Source: Parascedosporium putredinis
Lineage: Eukaryota > Ascomycota > Sordariomycetes > Microascales > Microascaceae
Assembly: GCA_949357655.1 (NCBI GenBank)
Contig: CASHTG010000016.1
Coordinates: 2,046,001 to 2,110,000, forward strand
DNA: 64,000 nt
Reading direction: 5' to 3'
The translations under genes and the position numbers were made by a program. Positions within the stretch are counted from its first letter, which is position 1. Every line of letters starts with the position of its first letter. Under the pieces are notes generated by a model. It had not been told where the DNA came from. It searched no databases and was given only the letters and a program-made list of their open reading frames with translations. This document shows positions 50,797 through 61,733 of this stretch, in pieces.

Positions 50797-53700
50797 TTGC
50801 TTGCACGAAACCAAGGCAGAAAGAAAAAAAAAAGACGGAATATAGGAGGATGGAGGAATATGTCAGGAACGCTGTGGCCTTAGGATGTAAGGGCAGCCAG
50901 ACGAAACATATTTCAAGAAGGATGACGGAGATGGATGAGTAGATGGCCGAGAAGTGGTTAAGATAGAGGGACCAGAAGCCGAGAATGAAGAATGATCGAA
51001 TGAAACGATAGTTGGAAGAAGGGGAATACGTCTTGACCTCTTTGTTTGTGGCGGAGACAATAGACGAGGCCTTGGGGGCCATATTCATTTTAGGGCCTCC
51101 AATGCTCTCTCTTGCGGGCTTTGAGAAAATGTGCAATCAACTGTCCGTCCTTCTTTGAATTAGGACCGCGTCGACAAGAAAACAAGAGCAAAAGATTTCA
51201 ATTGTCACTAGGTCAACCAAGTTCCGAGGACCTGTAACTTTCTCTGCTCGACCGCAAGATCCCCAAGTACCAAAGACTAGGGGCGGAGACATGGGGCCAA
51301 ACATCCAGAAGGTGGTAGACGGCTTAAGCTAGTGCGTGTCCCGTCTGAATCTCACTCCCACTACCTTGTCGTTGGCCACAGCCTGCTTGGAGAGTAGCGT
51401 GGCCACCAGGTACGACTAACCCAAATTCACTGGAATAGTTTCGGTCTTCTCTTCGCGCAGCGTTGCCCTCGAGGTGCGCACAAGGACTCTGCAAAAGAGA
51501 TGGTGCCAAGGGTGTGCGTAGAGGGAGGGCTGCCTGGTGAGCCTTACGAAGGCACCAACAGCCAGCAGCAACCGTACGCCCTGGGGGAGAGAGGGGGTAT
51601 TGATAAAACGACACCGAAAAGTATACGAAAGGATAGATCTTGGTTCGTCGGCAGAAGATAGCGGCGTTAAAGTGGCCCCATCACGCACAACTAAAAGCCC
51701 TTCGTGGGAAGTAGAGAGAGGGGGCGGTAGCTTAGTTGAGATGGGGGGCGAGGAAGGACAGGGGGCAGAAGACGAGGGAACAATAAGGTGGAGGAGTGGC
51801 TATACCACTATCAATGTCGAAGAATGAATGGACTGCGAAACTGTGCGCCATTCGGCAGCAAGAGGTCAAGCCAAAGCCTGGGACCGCGCCGGGAGCAGCG
51901 GGGACGATTATCTTTGTTTTTCTTTTTCCCGATTTGGCATGCCAACTCCGTCCCCTCCCTTCCTCCCTTCCCCCTTCCCCCTTCCCCAGCCTCGGGCTCG
52001 ACGTCAGCTTTTGGGGGCGTCGGGGCTTCTCTGCCTCGAGCGCAATGGGGAGAGGGGAAATCGTCGAAAGCCCAAGGATGGGCTCTGTGGCCTGAAGGGC
52101 AGAGGGGGATGCGCTTCTCCAACCGAGGGCGGCGAGTGTGAAGGGATTGGGGGAAAGGGCGCGCCAGCTCTCCTCCTCTCTCTGCGCCCTCTCGCAGCGA
52201 TCTAACCCCCTGCTCAACTCGTGTCATGCACGCCAGAACGCCTTCAACTCAGTATTCCGCTTTGAAGGGACCAGGCTGAGAGTGGGGTTGGGGCGACAGG
52301 GGCCGAAGGGGGTTGGTGGGGCGGGGCGAGAGTCGGCAGGCTGTTTGGCTGTGCGTGGTGTGGGTGCCGGTCCGATAGTTGTTCGACTTGGGTCTTTTCC
52401 CATTCTTCCCAGTCTCGAGTTATTTTGTGGCCGCATCGCATCTCGAGGTGAGAATTGGTCAGAGGAGGCCCGACGACGTTGTAAATTAATGATGAACTCC
52501 AGAATCAGGGCTCCGGAGGGTTGCGACCAGCTGTCATGTTTGGACAACTAACATAATGTTCCGAGTAGGCCGCTTCCGAAGTTGATTCGATGTCCAAAAG
52601 AAAATGGCGGGGCTGTGACTCGAAGCCTGCTGGAAATGGAACAACCTCGCAGTCATTGAAAATCATCCATAAGTGCGGCGGCCAAAAGGTGCATGTGGAT
52701 TGTGCGTGCGACGCACCCATATCGCTCGCCTTAAACTCAGATGAGGATGGCCCCGTGGCCCAAGAGGTAGTTGATACTCGAGAGACGCGTCAGTCAAGTG
52801 TAAATGCTCTCAACAAGTCAGAATGTTCTCACCTTGCCAAGGTATTGGAGCCAGATGGGAAACGGGAGCGGAAATAAGAATTGGAGGGAAATGGATAAAG
52901 AGGGTCTGGTCCCAGAAGGAAGAACCTGCATGCAGCATGCAGCTATCAATATAAATTGACACACCAATACAAGTAGGCGCAGCTGCGGAATGAAGACAGC
53001 CTTACTTTCAGCCCCATATCTGTGGCACACTTTAAACATGACCCTACCCTCACCGGGCTTTCTCCCTTGGGGTGATCCATGATGTCCTGATCACCCCTTC
53101 CTCCGGTGGAACTTTGAATCTCCGCGCAAGCAAGTCACGAGTTCTGGCGGTTTGTATATAAGGATTAATTGCATTGTCGAATCTACGTGTGGGTAGCCCT
53201 ATTCGCAATCGTGAATTCATCCAGTTTGCCCCACCCTCTGACATCTACTTACGGCCCCGGTCAACGATCAAATTTATCATCCAAACTCTAGGACTTTGGC
53301 CCTCGGCCAAGGCTCTGTCTTTGATGGAAAACGCTGGTTCTTAAGCTTGTAGTTTAGAAAGCACCGCTACCCCCTCATTACCCGCTCCCCCAAATTCAAC
53401 TGCTGCGCAGTTGTGCAATGGCCTCAATCATACCTGAAGCAGGGGTGTTGCCCTCGCGGAGGGCGGCAGCGCAGGAGCGACCAGCCAGAGAGGGAGTTTC
53501 TGACGAATTCGAAGAGGACCCGTCAGCACCGCCTCGGAGCCAGTATATCCAATCGCCTTGGTTTTTGAAACCGGGTTTCATCATATTAATTGATGCCGTT
53601 CTTTTGTTTCCCGGCGACTTGCTGGCCTGCAGCAGTGAGTCCCGGCTCTCGATGCACAAGTGTGCGAAACGTCTTCACCTTCATGTCACCCCCTCCATGC

Positions 53701-54145
53701 TACTCTTGCTTCACTTCACTTGTGCCGTGGTTCGATAGCGGAAAGTGCCACCACCCGTCTGGCCGTGCACCCGCCTTTGCTGGCGTTCCCCTTTCCCTTT
53801 TCCCCTCTTTAGAAGCGGGGGTGGCAGAAGATGACTTAGGGGAGTGACTTGCCGAGCTTAAACACTCTAGAACATTGAATGCGCTTATTAGATAAAGCCT
53901 TGAGTGGCGCGTCTTTTATCATTCCGGGCTGAGGGCGGATGGGATTCGCGAGTCGGTGAAGAACGCGGTGATGGTTAATTTACGACGCCAGGCTACATGA
54001 CAATTGTAAGAAAAAAAAAAAAAGGAAAAAGGTTGAAAAATACCGCTTTCCATTTTTCGTATATACTTGAGGTTTGTGCTTCTCCGAAGAATTGCGAATT
54101 GGCACCAGATTCTAACCCTCCGAGCTAGTCCGTACGCTCCTAACT
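50797..54145. other. Divergent intergenic region between two zinc-finger paralogues
   Basis: About 3.3 kb between two divergent genes of the same family. It contains a 37-nt pure pyrimidine run at 51951-51987 and GC-rich sequence around 51.8-52.4 kb with overlapping long open frames on both strands, none with a domain. An A-box-like sequence near 52750 has no B box. No gene supported. Confidence 0.45.
51951..51987. repeat. Polypyrimidine tract
   Basis: 37 consecutive C/T bases on the + strand, mostly TCCC-type units. Confidence 0.85.
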
Positions 54146-55915
54146 ATGGAAACGGCAGCTCCGAAGTGTTCGTCCTTGACTGAACCCCTCAGCGGCGATA
54201 CCCCCACTTCAATCTCAGCCTTCCCACAAACCCAGCCGGTCTGAATTGCGCGCCCTACTTGGCCCCCTGCGGCCCGACCATCGCGCCTTCTTCATATCTC
54301 GGCAAGACCGCGCCTGACCTCGTAACCCATCGACCCCCACATGGACGCTTGATCGCTGCCATCCCGGCAGAGGGTGAAAAGAGCTATGCGCCACCCCCAG
54401 TTCGGTGCCGGGCCTCGCGGGCGAGAATCGTGCGCCGGTGCCCTCGGGCTCGGTGCGATGGAATCGCCTGTCGCGACGATTTCCGAAGCGGTAACGGATC
54501 GGAATCACCAGGGTCGAGCCGCGGCGTTCGCCATGTTCCCGCATGTCTTGGACATGGAGCCCCGCAAAACTCTAGGCGCGGCCTCGAGGAAGCCAGCGAT
54601 GTCCCCAAAACGGCGCAGCATTCTGCGTGTCAAAGAGGTGTCAGTGGCGGGCCAGGAACTATCACAGCAGGCCCTCGACGCGCGCAACGCAATGTCCGAT
54701 CCGATGTTATTTTCCGATACAGCATCGTGCCGAACAGGCTCTATCACGAATAGTGAGGTCGAGTCCGCTTTCTCCGGGTCCGGCACAATCACCGAGTCTC
54801 CCTCCCACTCCCTAATCCTGCAGGCGAGTGACCCGCACCCAGGGATGAATTACGATCTGGGACCATCCGAAGTCTTGTCCCAAGTGGGATCGTGGGATGA
54901 TTTGCGTTTGCCGGCCCCGGCGAAGGCTCAGACGTGGCCCCAGAACTCCCCAGCACCGCCCCTGGCAAGACTCCCAGCGTTGCTCCCACCGATACTCCCA
55001 GCGCTGGTTCCGCCATTGCTCCTACCATTGTTCCCAGCACCACCTCGCGCAAGAGAAGCAGTCGTTCGAGATATGGAGATGGCCCCGATGACGACGATGA
55101 CACAGAAGATTTGCGCAAGAGTCCAAAGAGACAAGATAACACTGAGCCGGAGAACCAGCAGCGCTTCGCTTGTCCGTTTTACAGGCACGACCCGTTCAAG
55201 TACACGAGCTGTCTCAGTTACAGCCTGCGGCGGATAAAGGATGTCAAGCAGCACATTTATCGAAAGCACGGCCCGCCACTCTATTACTGCGCTCCGTGTC
55301 GTTTGAAGTTTAATAATTCCGACGAGCTAACCAGGCATTCCTCGAAAGCAGAGTGCACCTTGGCCCGGCTTCAATCTGTATACCTTGAAGGGATATCAAA
55401 AGATGGGATGGAGTTGCTGAAGAGACGAGGAAATAGAAAAGCAAGCCAACAGGATCAGTGGCTATACATTTGGGGGCTGTGTTTCCGTCGGCGAAACCGC
55501 CTGAATCGGTGTGGATCGGTAACCACCTCGAGGAGACCGTCTCCTGATCCGCCTGACATGGGAGAGAAACCAGCGGGGCATCTTGGAGCCTATCCTCGCG
55601 GAAAATCAAGCTCTGGTATCCTCACCTATGGCAGACCATGATCTCGAGACGGTCGTGATCAAGACCATGACCCAGGTCCTAAACCGCTTCAGGGAAGAAA
55701 GCCTGTGCCAGCTCAGCCAAGCCGCATCCCCGGATCCCAGTTCCCCGCACACAACCGCCAGTTCCCCAGAGCCTTCGAGCTGCGCGCCAATTTACAACCG
55801 TAAACCCCCATCCAAACAGCTGCATGCCGTGTCTGAAGTACCGGGCAACCTCACGGCCCTCGGCGTGCTCGATGATGTCGTGTCCGAGTATACCATGCTC
55901 GGGGGACGAAAATGA
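54146..55915 (+). CDS. Fungal C2H2-like zinc-finger protein, second paralogue, frame interrupted
   Basis: Same family as the gene at 48497-50796. The core at about 55165-55360 reads RFACPFYRHDPFKYTSC, VKQHIYRKHG and CAPCRLKFNNSDELTRH ending KAEC, with the same C-x2-C-x12-H-x5-C spacing, then QDQWLYIWG. A Ser/Pro-rich N-terminus and a basic/acidic stretch (GPDDDDDTEDLRKSPKR) precede it. The ATG at 54146 opens a short frame that stops at 54242; a long frame runs from 54374. Frame changes are needed in 54240-54374, near 54935-54990, near 55487 (into VFPSAKPPESVWIGNHLEE), and at about 55546 (into LIRLTWERNQRGILEPILAEN). The C-terminus ends GGRK at 55912. Either 54146 or 54374 could be the true start. 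Sequence error or early decay are both possible; the core residues are intact. Confidence 0.65.
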
Positions 55916-56636
55916 CTTCTTTTCCCCTACGACCAGGATTGGCGGAGAGATTATTAGGTGGTATGGCCGTCGTCCGTGCCGCCTATCCCTCATTGCCCCA
56001 ACTCAATCCCATGCTCCGGGACCTACCGCACACCTCTTCCCTCTTTCTTTGTTCATAGTTTGATTCTATAATTTAAGCCAGAAACTTAACCTCTTGTATC
56101 GATATACTGGACCTGACGGCGGAACTTTGGGGGTATTTAGTGTTTTTTCAACGCTTGACTTGAACTTGACGTCGGTCGATGCATGCGGCTCGTATTAGTT
56201 TAGATGGATCAAGAGGATCTATCACCCTGTAAGACTGTGTATCCCCCACCCCTCCTGCGTGCTTGTCTTGACGGCCGGATCTTCGCTTCCGCATAGGAGT
56301 CACTTTCTTTTAGTTCTTTTTGCTTCGCAAGTTTTGAACACAGATAGCAAATCAATTACGCCATTCTTTGTTGGTCTTTTTTTCTTTAGTCTAATTCAAC
56401 CCCCAGAAGAACTAGAGAACCTAGCTCACCTCAGCAAACAAAACGGAAGAGTCCACTCTTTTTTTTTTTTGCGTTATTCATTTTCGTAAAGGCCACCGCT
56501 GACAAACTTCCGCCGGGGAAAACCAATAACCAACGCCAAAATCCCATTTTCTCCAAGCCCGCGCATCTTCTAGACCCTACTGAAATTTTGATGCGATGTG
56601 ACGCTCAACTCATGGTGACGCCACGCTCGCTCACGC
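55916..56636. other. Intergenic, convergent 3' flanks
   Basis: It lies between the 3' ends of the zinc-finger gene (+) and the PARG gene (-). It contains a poly-T run near 56459-56470 and otherwise unremarkable AT-richer sequence. Confidence 0.55.
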
Positions 56637-57751
56637 TCACGAGGTGATCATGTCGAGCTGATATCTGGGATCCGGCTGACTCAAGACGGCCTGGATCTCA
56701 GCCTCGTCAAAGACACTCTGAAAGATGGCGTAGTCTGTCGGCGCCGACCCACTTCCGGACCCTGAACCTGAGGCGGACCCCGATGCGGAACTTCCACCGC
56801 CGCTCGAGGACGACGATTTGCTCCGGCTCTTGGAGCTACTACCGCTTCCACTGCCGCTCTTATTCTTCTTGGCGATATCATCCTGGATGAAGCGGGTAGT
56901 GCTTTGCTTCTCATCCTCAAAGACAAAGGCGGCGAAGACAAACTGGCCGCGGAGGTCCGGGTCGTAGAGAAAGACTTCTCTCCATAGCTCCGCCATCTCC
57001 TGCGGGGATTCCTGCAGCCGTTGCCGAGGCCAAAGTCGCCGATGACGACGTAGCGGTAGTTGTTGTAGAGGCAGATGCGTAGGGCGGCGCGGAGCTTAAC
57101 CTTGACGAGGTCGCGTTCCTGCTCAAAGGAGTACTTTGCGCCGCCGTGGCTGAGCTTGGGCCAGCGCGTGGGAACGACGCTGACGACGGGGACGGCGTCC
57201 CACTGGTCCTCCTTGAGACGCTCGTAGCGGTCGTGGAGGCCGCGGAAGACGACGACGTAGTTGGAGACGAGCCCGCCCTCGCACGGGATGGGGTAGTTGT
57301 CCTTGACGGCGGAGCCGGGGCCGGGGTCGCCAGGGCGGCGGAGAGGGTGGAGCGGCGGCACAGGCGCTCCTCGTAGCCGACCACGCCCGTTTCCCAGTCG
57401 CCGCCGGGCCGCTTCTCGTTGGCGGCGCACACAAAGGGGACGCGGACGACCTCGCCGGTGCGGGCGGTCTCGCTGGCGGCGAGGCGCAGGGCAAAATCGA
57501 CGGGGTCGCCGGCGCAGACGTGGAAGTCCGGTGGGGAGGGGAAGCTAGAGAGGGGGCGGGGTACGGAGAGTTGCTGGAGGGGCTGGTGGTAGAGATAGGA
57601 GACGGTGGGCCAGGTGGCGGCGTAGTGCTTCTTGATGTGGGGGATGTAGTACTTTTGGTCTCGGCGGCGACTTCGGAGGCTTTAGGCTTGGAGGAGGATT
57701 TGGAGGAGGACTTGGGGGCTTGGAGCTGGAGCTGGAGCTCGCGGGAGACAT
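56637..57751 (-). CDS. Microbial-type PARG (DUF2263) domain protein, frame interrupted
   Basis: Probable macrodomain-fold ADP-ribosyl hydrolase of the microbial PARG family. The ATG at 57751 opens a Ser/Pro/Lys-rich leader. A segment KKHYAATWPTVSYLYHQPL precedes the domain. The domain reads VRVPFVCAANEKRPGGDWETG, then VVGYEERLCRRSTL, DNYPIPCEGGLVSNYVVVFR, and later YRYVVIGDFGLGNG and LRGQFVFAAFVFED. This matches the family order (Asn-x-Pro-Gly-Gly, Glu-Glu, Cys-Arg-Arg-Ser, then a C-terminal Gly-rich loop). The usual Gln-Glu-Glu is Tyr-Glu-Glu here. A long Ser/Gly/Lys low-complexity insertion (about 56740-56870) sits before the final helix. Three frame changes are needed: within the leader (about 57680), near 57330, and near 57005. 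The family is common in fungi, where its biological substrate is mostly unknown. Confidence 0.75.
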
Positions 57752-59056
57752 GGCGGAGATGACGTGGAAGGTGATGTTGATGGTGGTACCGATGCTGCCG
57801 CTGACGATAATGTCTCTTCGTTCCCGGATGGGAGGCTAAGGCGGCAGGGATTTGGGAGGCAACTTGATCAGTTAAAGATGTGTGTGTGGAGGGAGTGCAG
57901 AGCTATGGTAGAAGATGCGTGGGAACAAAGAATGGAAGGGGTCCACGCGTGCTTCATATAGTATAATGTTCTGAAGGGGGCCAGATAATGTCGAGGTGAT
58001 TGGGAGCAAGGGATCGTCAAGAAGGGTGCAAGGAAGGGGGACGGAGGGGATATCAATATGGGCGTATTTATACCCACCTCGTTGACGACATCCCCGTGTT
58101 TGGATCACACCGACAACCGATCTCAGAGACAGTAAACGGGTAGACAATGCCTATCGACGGGGCCATCTTGGAATATCACAATGGCTTTGCCGGCGCGAGG
58201 TTCCGGAAGCGGGACGGTTTTAGCATCGGAGGTAGGCATTTAGATTTGGTTTCCCTTTACCTGTGCTACCAATATTTTGCAGAAAGAAGAAAGGCAGAAA
58301 GGTCTTTAACCGTTATTGTCTAGGACATGCCCAACCGGAAAGGCGCATCTATGATCTCGGCCTCTTTTTTCTTGTGTTGTCTTTCTGTCTCGTTGTTTTG
58401 CTATTGTGGAGGAAGCGGGAAGGGGATCCGAGGCCGAAAGTGGAAACGGAATGAAATGCCTCGCGAAAGCCTTGGGTTGGTGCGAGCCGCAACATATCAA
58501 TAAGGCCAGCGTTGTTTGAGGCAAGAAGCCAAAAATTATATTCTACCGGTTGTTGGCAACAAAAACTTCGTGTAGGTTCTTGATTTTGGTTGGCAAGGGG
58601 ACTAGTGGGAGAAGGGGAATGTTCGTCGTTTGTCCCAAGGCACCATCTTGTTCGATGACTTACGGCGCTTATCTTCTCCATTTTTCCCCTTCTTTTTAAT
58701 CTAATCCTCGACCGGTTCTCGGTCCCATCCTCGACCCAAGAATAGGGGAAAATGGAGGGGGTGGACGGCTAGAATACAGGGTGCAGGTTATGGTTTCAAT
58801 TGCAAACAGGGACGCCGCGGGAGGGTAAGGGTTCCGGGCGGAGAGAGATACCCGAGACGCCGCAGCCACGGATATCAACTCCTCGAGATTTCTGGCCTGG
58901 GCCAACCAAGATATCCAACTGGAAGGAAGGGGACCAACCCACCTTGTCGAAATACGAGAGGGCATAGAGAAGGAAAGAGGGACGGAGAAGGACGGCGAGA
59001 GAAGCAGATAGAAGCGGAAAGAGAGAGCTACGCGGTTTCTCTATGATCAAGCCCTA

Positions 59057-59125
59057 CTCCTCCCCTTCCCTTTTCCCTCCTTCCCTTCTCTCCTTCCCTT
59101 CCCTCCTTCCCTTCCTTCCTTCCCC
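59057..59125. repeat. 69-nt pure polypyrimidine tract
   Basis: Uninterrupted C/T on the + strand made of CTTCC/CCTTCC-like units, with partial mirror symmetry; a candidate for triplex (H-DNA) formation or a promoter pyrimidine element. Confidence 0.85.
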
Positions 59126-59877
59126 GCCCCTCGAAGCCCCTTTTCCCACGCATTTGCACTTTGTATTTTCATCTTCGCCTTCCCTCTTAGTTCTTTTGCT
59201 CATGACTCTTTGATTTCTGCAGCTGCTCTATCCCTCGTGCCTGCAAGTTCCCGCGGAGAATCGAAATCGGCGTCACACGAGATCTCTTTGCGACCTACGG
59301 AAATCTGCAAATCTCAAACAGCACGCGGGTCGAGGGGATACGATGCGCCCAGGGCTGTGAGACATATCTATACAGTCCGCTCTTTCTTTCTGGAGGCGGG
59401 GGCAGGACATACCCTTGATTCATTAATCTATTTTGCGTGCTCTTTTCTTCTTTTCTTTTTCTTTTTCTGGCCAACGCCTTACCTCCCTCATATCAAACCT
59501 GGGAGGAGGAATTGCTTCCCCTTCCCCAAGGTCTAAGATAAGCGAAAACCGAAATTGAGCTGATCTTGTTGCACAAATCGTATCTCTTGTGCAAGCCACG
59601 TTACCGGCACCCGGGCTCACCGGTGATGGGGTACTAGGAATCATTGTCGAGTAGGAGAAGGGCGAACTGGCATTAGGACAGCCGGAACACGGCTAGTTGT
59701 CTCGCTTTCCCGGTCTCAGCATCCCTGAGAAAAGAGAGGAGTGAGGCCGTGAAGGGTAAGTAAGAGTGGAGAAAGAAGAGATGGAAGGGCATGGAAAGAT
59801 GAGACGCACGCAACATAGCAAACGGATCAATGATGCGAGAAAGCCCTCGAATGATTATGATATAGTACATACGCACA

Positions 59878-59899
59878 AAGAAGAAGAAGAAGAAGAAGG
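59878..59899. repeat. AAG trinucleotide repeat
   Basis: About seven AAG units in tandem. Confidence 0.85.
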
Positions 59900-61733
59900 A
59901 GAAAAAGGAGGGGTGAGAAGAGAGAAGCCGATTGATCCCGTGATGCATCAACGTGGCATCGAGGTCAATGGAATGAAGCAGATGCGGATATCGTGCTTCA
60001 CCCCTCTCATTTTGAGTCGCTGATTCGATTCAAGGTTTTCGGACTCGACTATAATTCCCTTTATTATGTTTCTTCAGCAAACAATCAAAACGAAGCGCCC
60101 GCGCGATAATGAGCGGTGGGGCATCCTTGCTCATGCATGTCGTGCATGTTTGCGCGGGCTCCGTTGTCCCCCTCCCTTCCCTAGTGACCGCGTGGGCAGT
60201 TTGGTGGTGTCCTCGACGCCAAGGTCTGCTCCATTGAACTGAGAGTCGTTTGCAAGCCCCACCTTTCGCAACCGTTTCACGGCGACCATGGAGAAACACA
60301 GTCTTCGTTTGACAGGTCGAGATGACGAGGCGTCAACAGCCAAAGATGATGGCCTCTCTCTGTCTTTTCTGGTTAAACCACTCTTGGTGGTAAACCGAGG
60401 CAAGCACGGTATTGGCCCCCGTCCGCATCCAAACGAGCTGAAAAAAATAGAAGGGAGCAAAAAGAATCCCTGCACCACGTGAGGCTGCCGTTAGACATGG
60501 GTTAACTTGCAGATTTGATAGGAGGGAAGACAAGGGATCGATGGACAGCCGGGCGAGACATCGGGCTGAAGGGAGCGAGATGGAGGGGCGCGCAAGGTGG
60601 AAAGAGCTGGGAAACACAAGACTAACATGGTGCTCTGGAAGAAATAATCCCAACGAAAGACAAAGGATCAATAGCAGACGGAGGAAGAGGATGAGGATGA
60701 GGAGAAGCAGAGCGTAGAGGCTGCCAAGGGACAAGTGCCCGGTTCTTGGTATGGCGTTTCACGAGATCAAAAGTTTAAGCTATGGGAACACGGGGCGATG
60801 CAAGCAGTGTAAAGCCGCCGCACAAATTTAGTGGGGAGAGAAGGGGTTTTCAGTGGCGTGGGTGCACAAAATATAGGATGAGGTGACAGCATTTAGATGG
60901 CTTCTGTGGGTCGCGCAGGAATCACTGAAACGGGCGATGATGGGCAAGAGGGTGGGAGGGACGAGGTAAACGTGTGCTGTTACGTCGGCTGTCATTTGAA
61001 AAATGCAAACGTCAGAATCCTCTGAAGTGGGCGAATCTGCGTCTGAGAGCCGAAGGGCGCAGGCCGACGTGTTTGAGCCGCCTGACGCTGACGGCAAGAG
61101 ATTCGGGGCGGGGACCGGAGTGGGGCCGACCGGCTCCGGCTAGTGCACTCCGGATGGCGTGGATCAGCTTTCAAATAGGAACTCCTTCAGCGGGTCAATT
61201 GGCGTATCTCTAGGGCATTCTGGAGGGCGGCCCGGGTGGGCCAGCCAGCCGCCACGTCGCTTCGAAAACCCTCGAGACGCGGCCCACGCACAGTGACGAC
61301 AGGAGTGGCCCAAGCTCCCCAGTGTCTCGACCGCTTACCTCATCCCGCCAAATTTTTGGCGGATCTTTCCCTGGTGCCTTTTTTATTTTTCTAACCTCAG
61401 GTCAGTCGGGATGTTCCGCGGCGCAAATTAATTTGAAGCTTTTTCCAGTCATACTCGAGCCAACGAATGCTTCTGACTTCTTCATTGCTCGACTAGTAAC
61501 AGACACGGCCAGCTCGACCTTGTGCTATAGCGACAGCCTAAGAACATGATACGAACGAAGCGCTCTATTTCCCCGTAGTCACAGGCGCACAGCACACGCC
61601 GCTCACACGACCTGACGATTGTGGACATACCCACCTCTAGCTCCCTAGCTCGCTCTACCCCCTACGCGACTTCGCCTGGCCTCACTCTTTTTACACGCGC
61701 GCGTGCACAAGCATACATTCACACAAATACACA

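Larger units (their letters stand above)
57752..61733. other. About 4 kb intergenic between PARG (-) and AsnRS (+)
   Basis: No domain-bearing frame found on either strand. It contains a 69-nt pyrimidine tract (59057-59125), an AAG repeat (59878-59899) and the presumed promoters of both flanking divergent genes. Confidence 0.5.

Noticed and set aside
52745..52800. tRNA A-box-like sequence GTGGCCCAAGAGG
   Set aside because: No B box or pairing arms follow at a plausible distance.
53396..53659. Short minus-strand open frame between the zinc-finger genes
   Set aside because: No domain, no splice partners, and overlapping open frames on the other strand; not distinguishable from chance.
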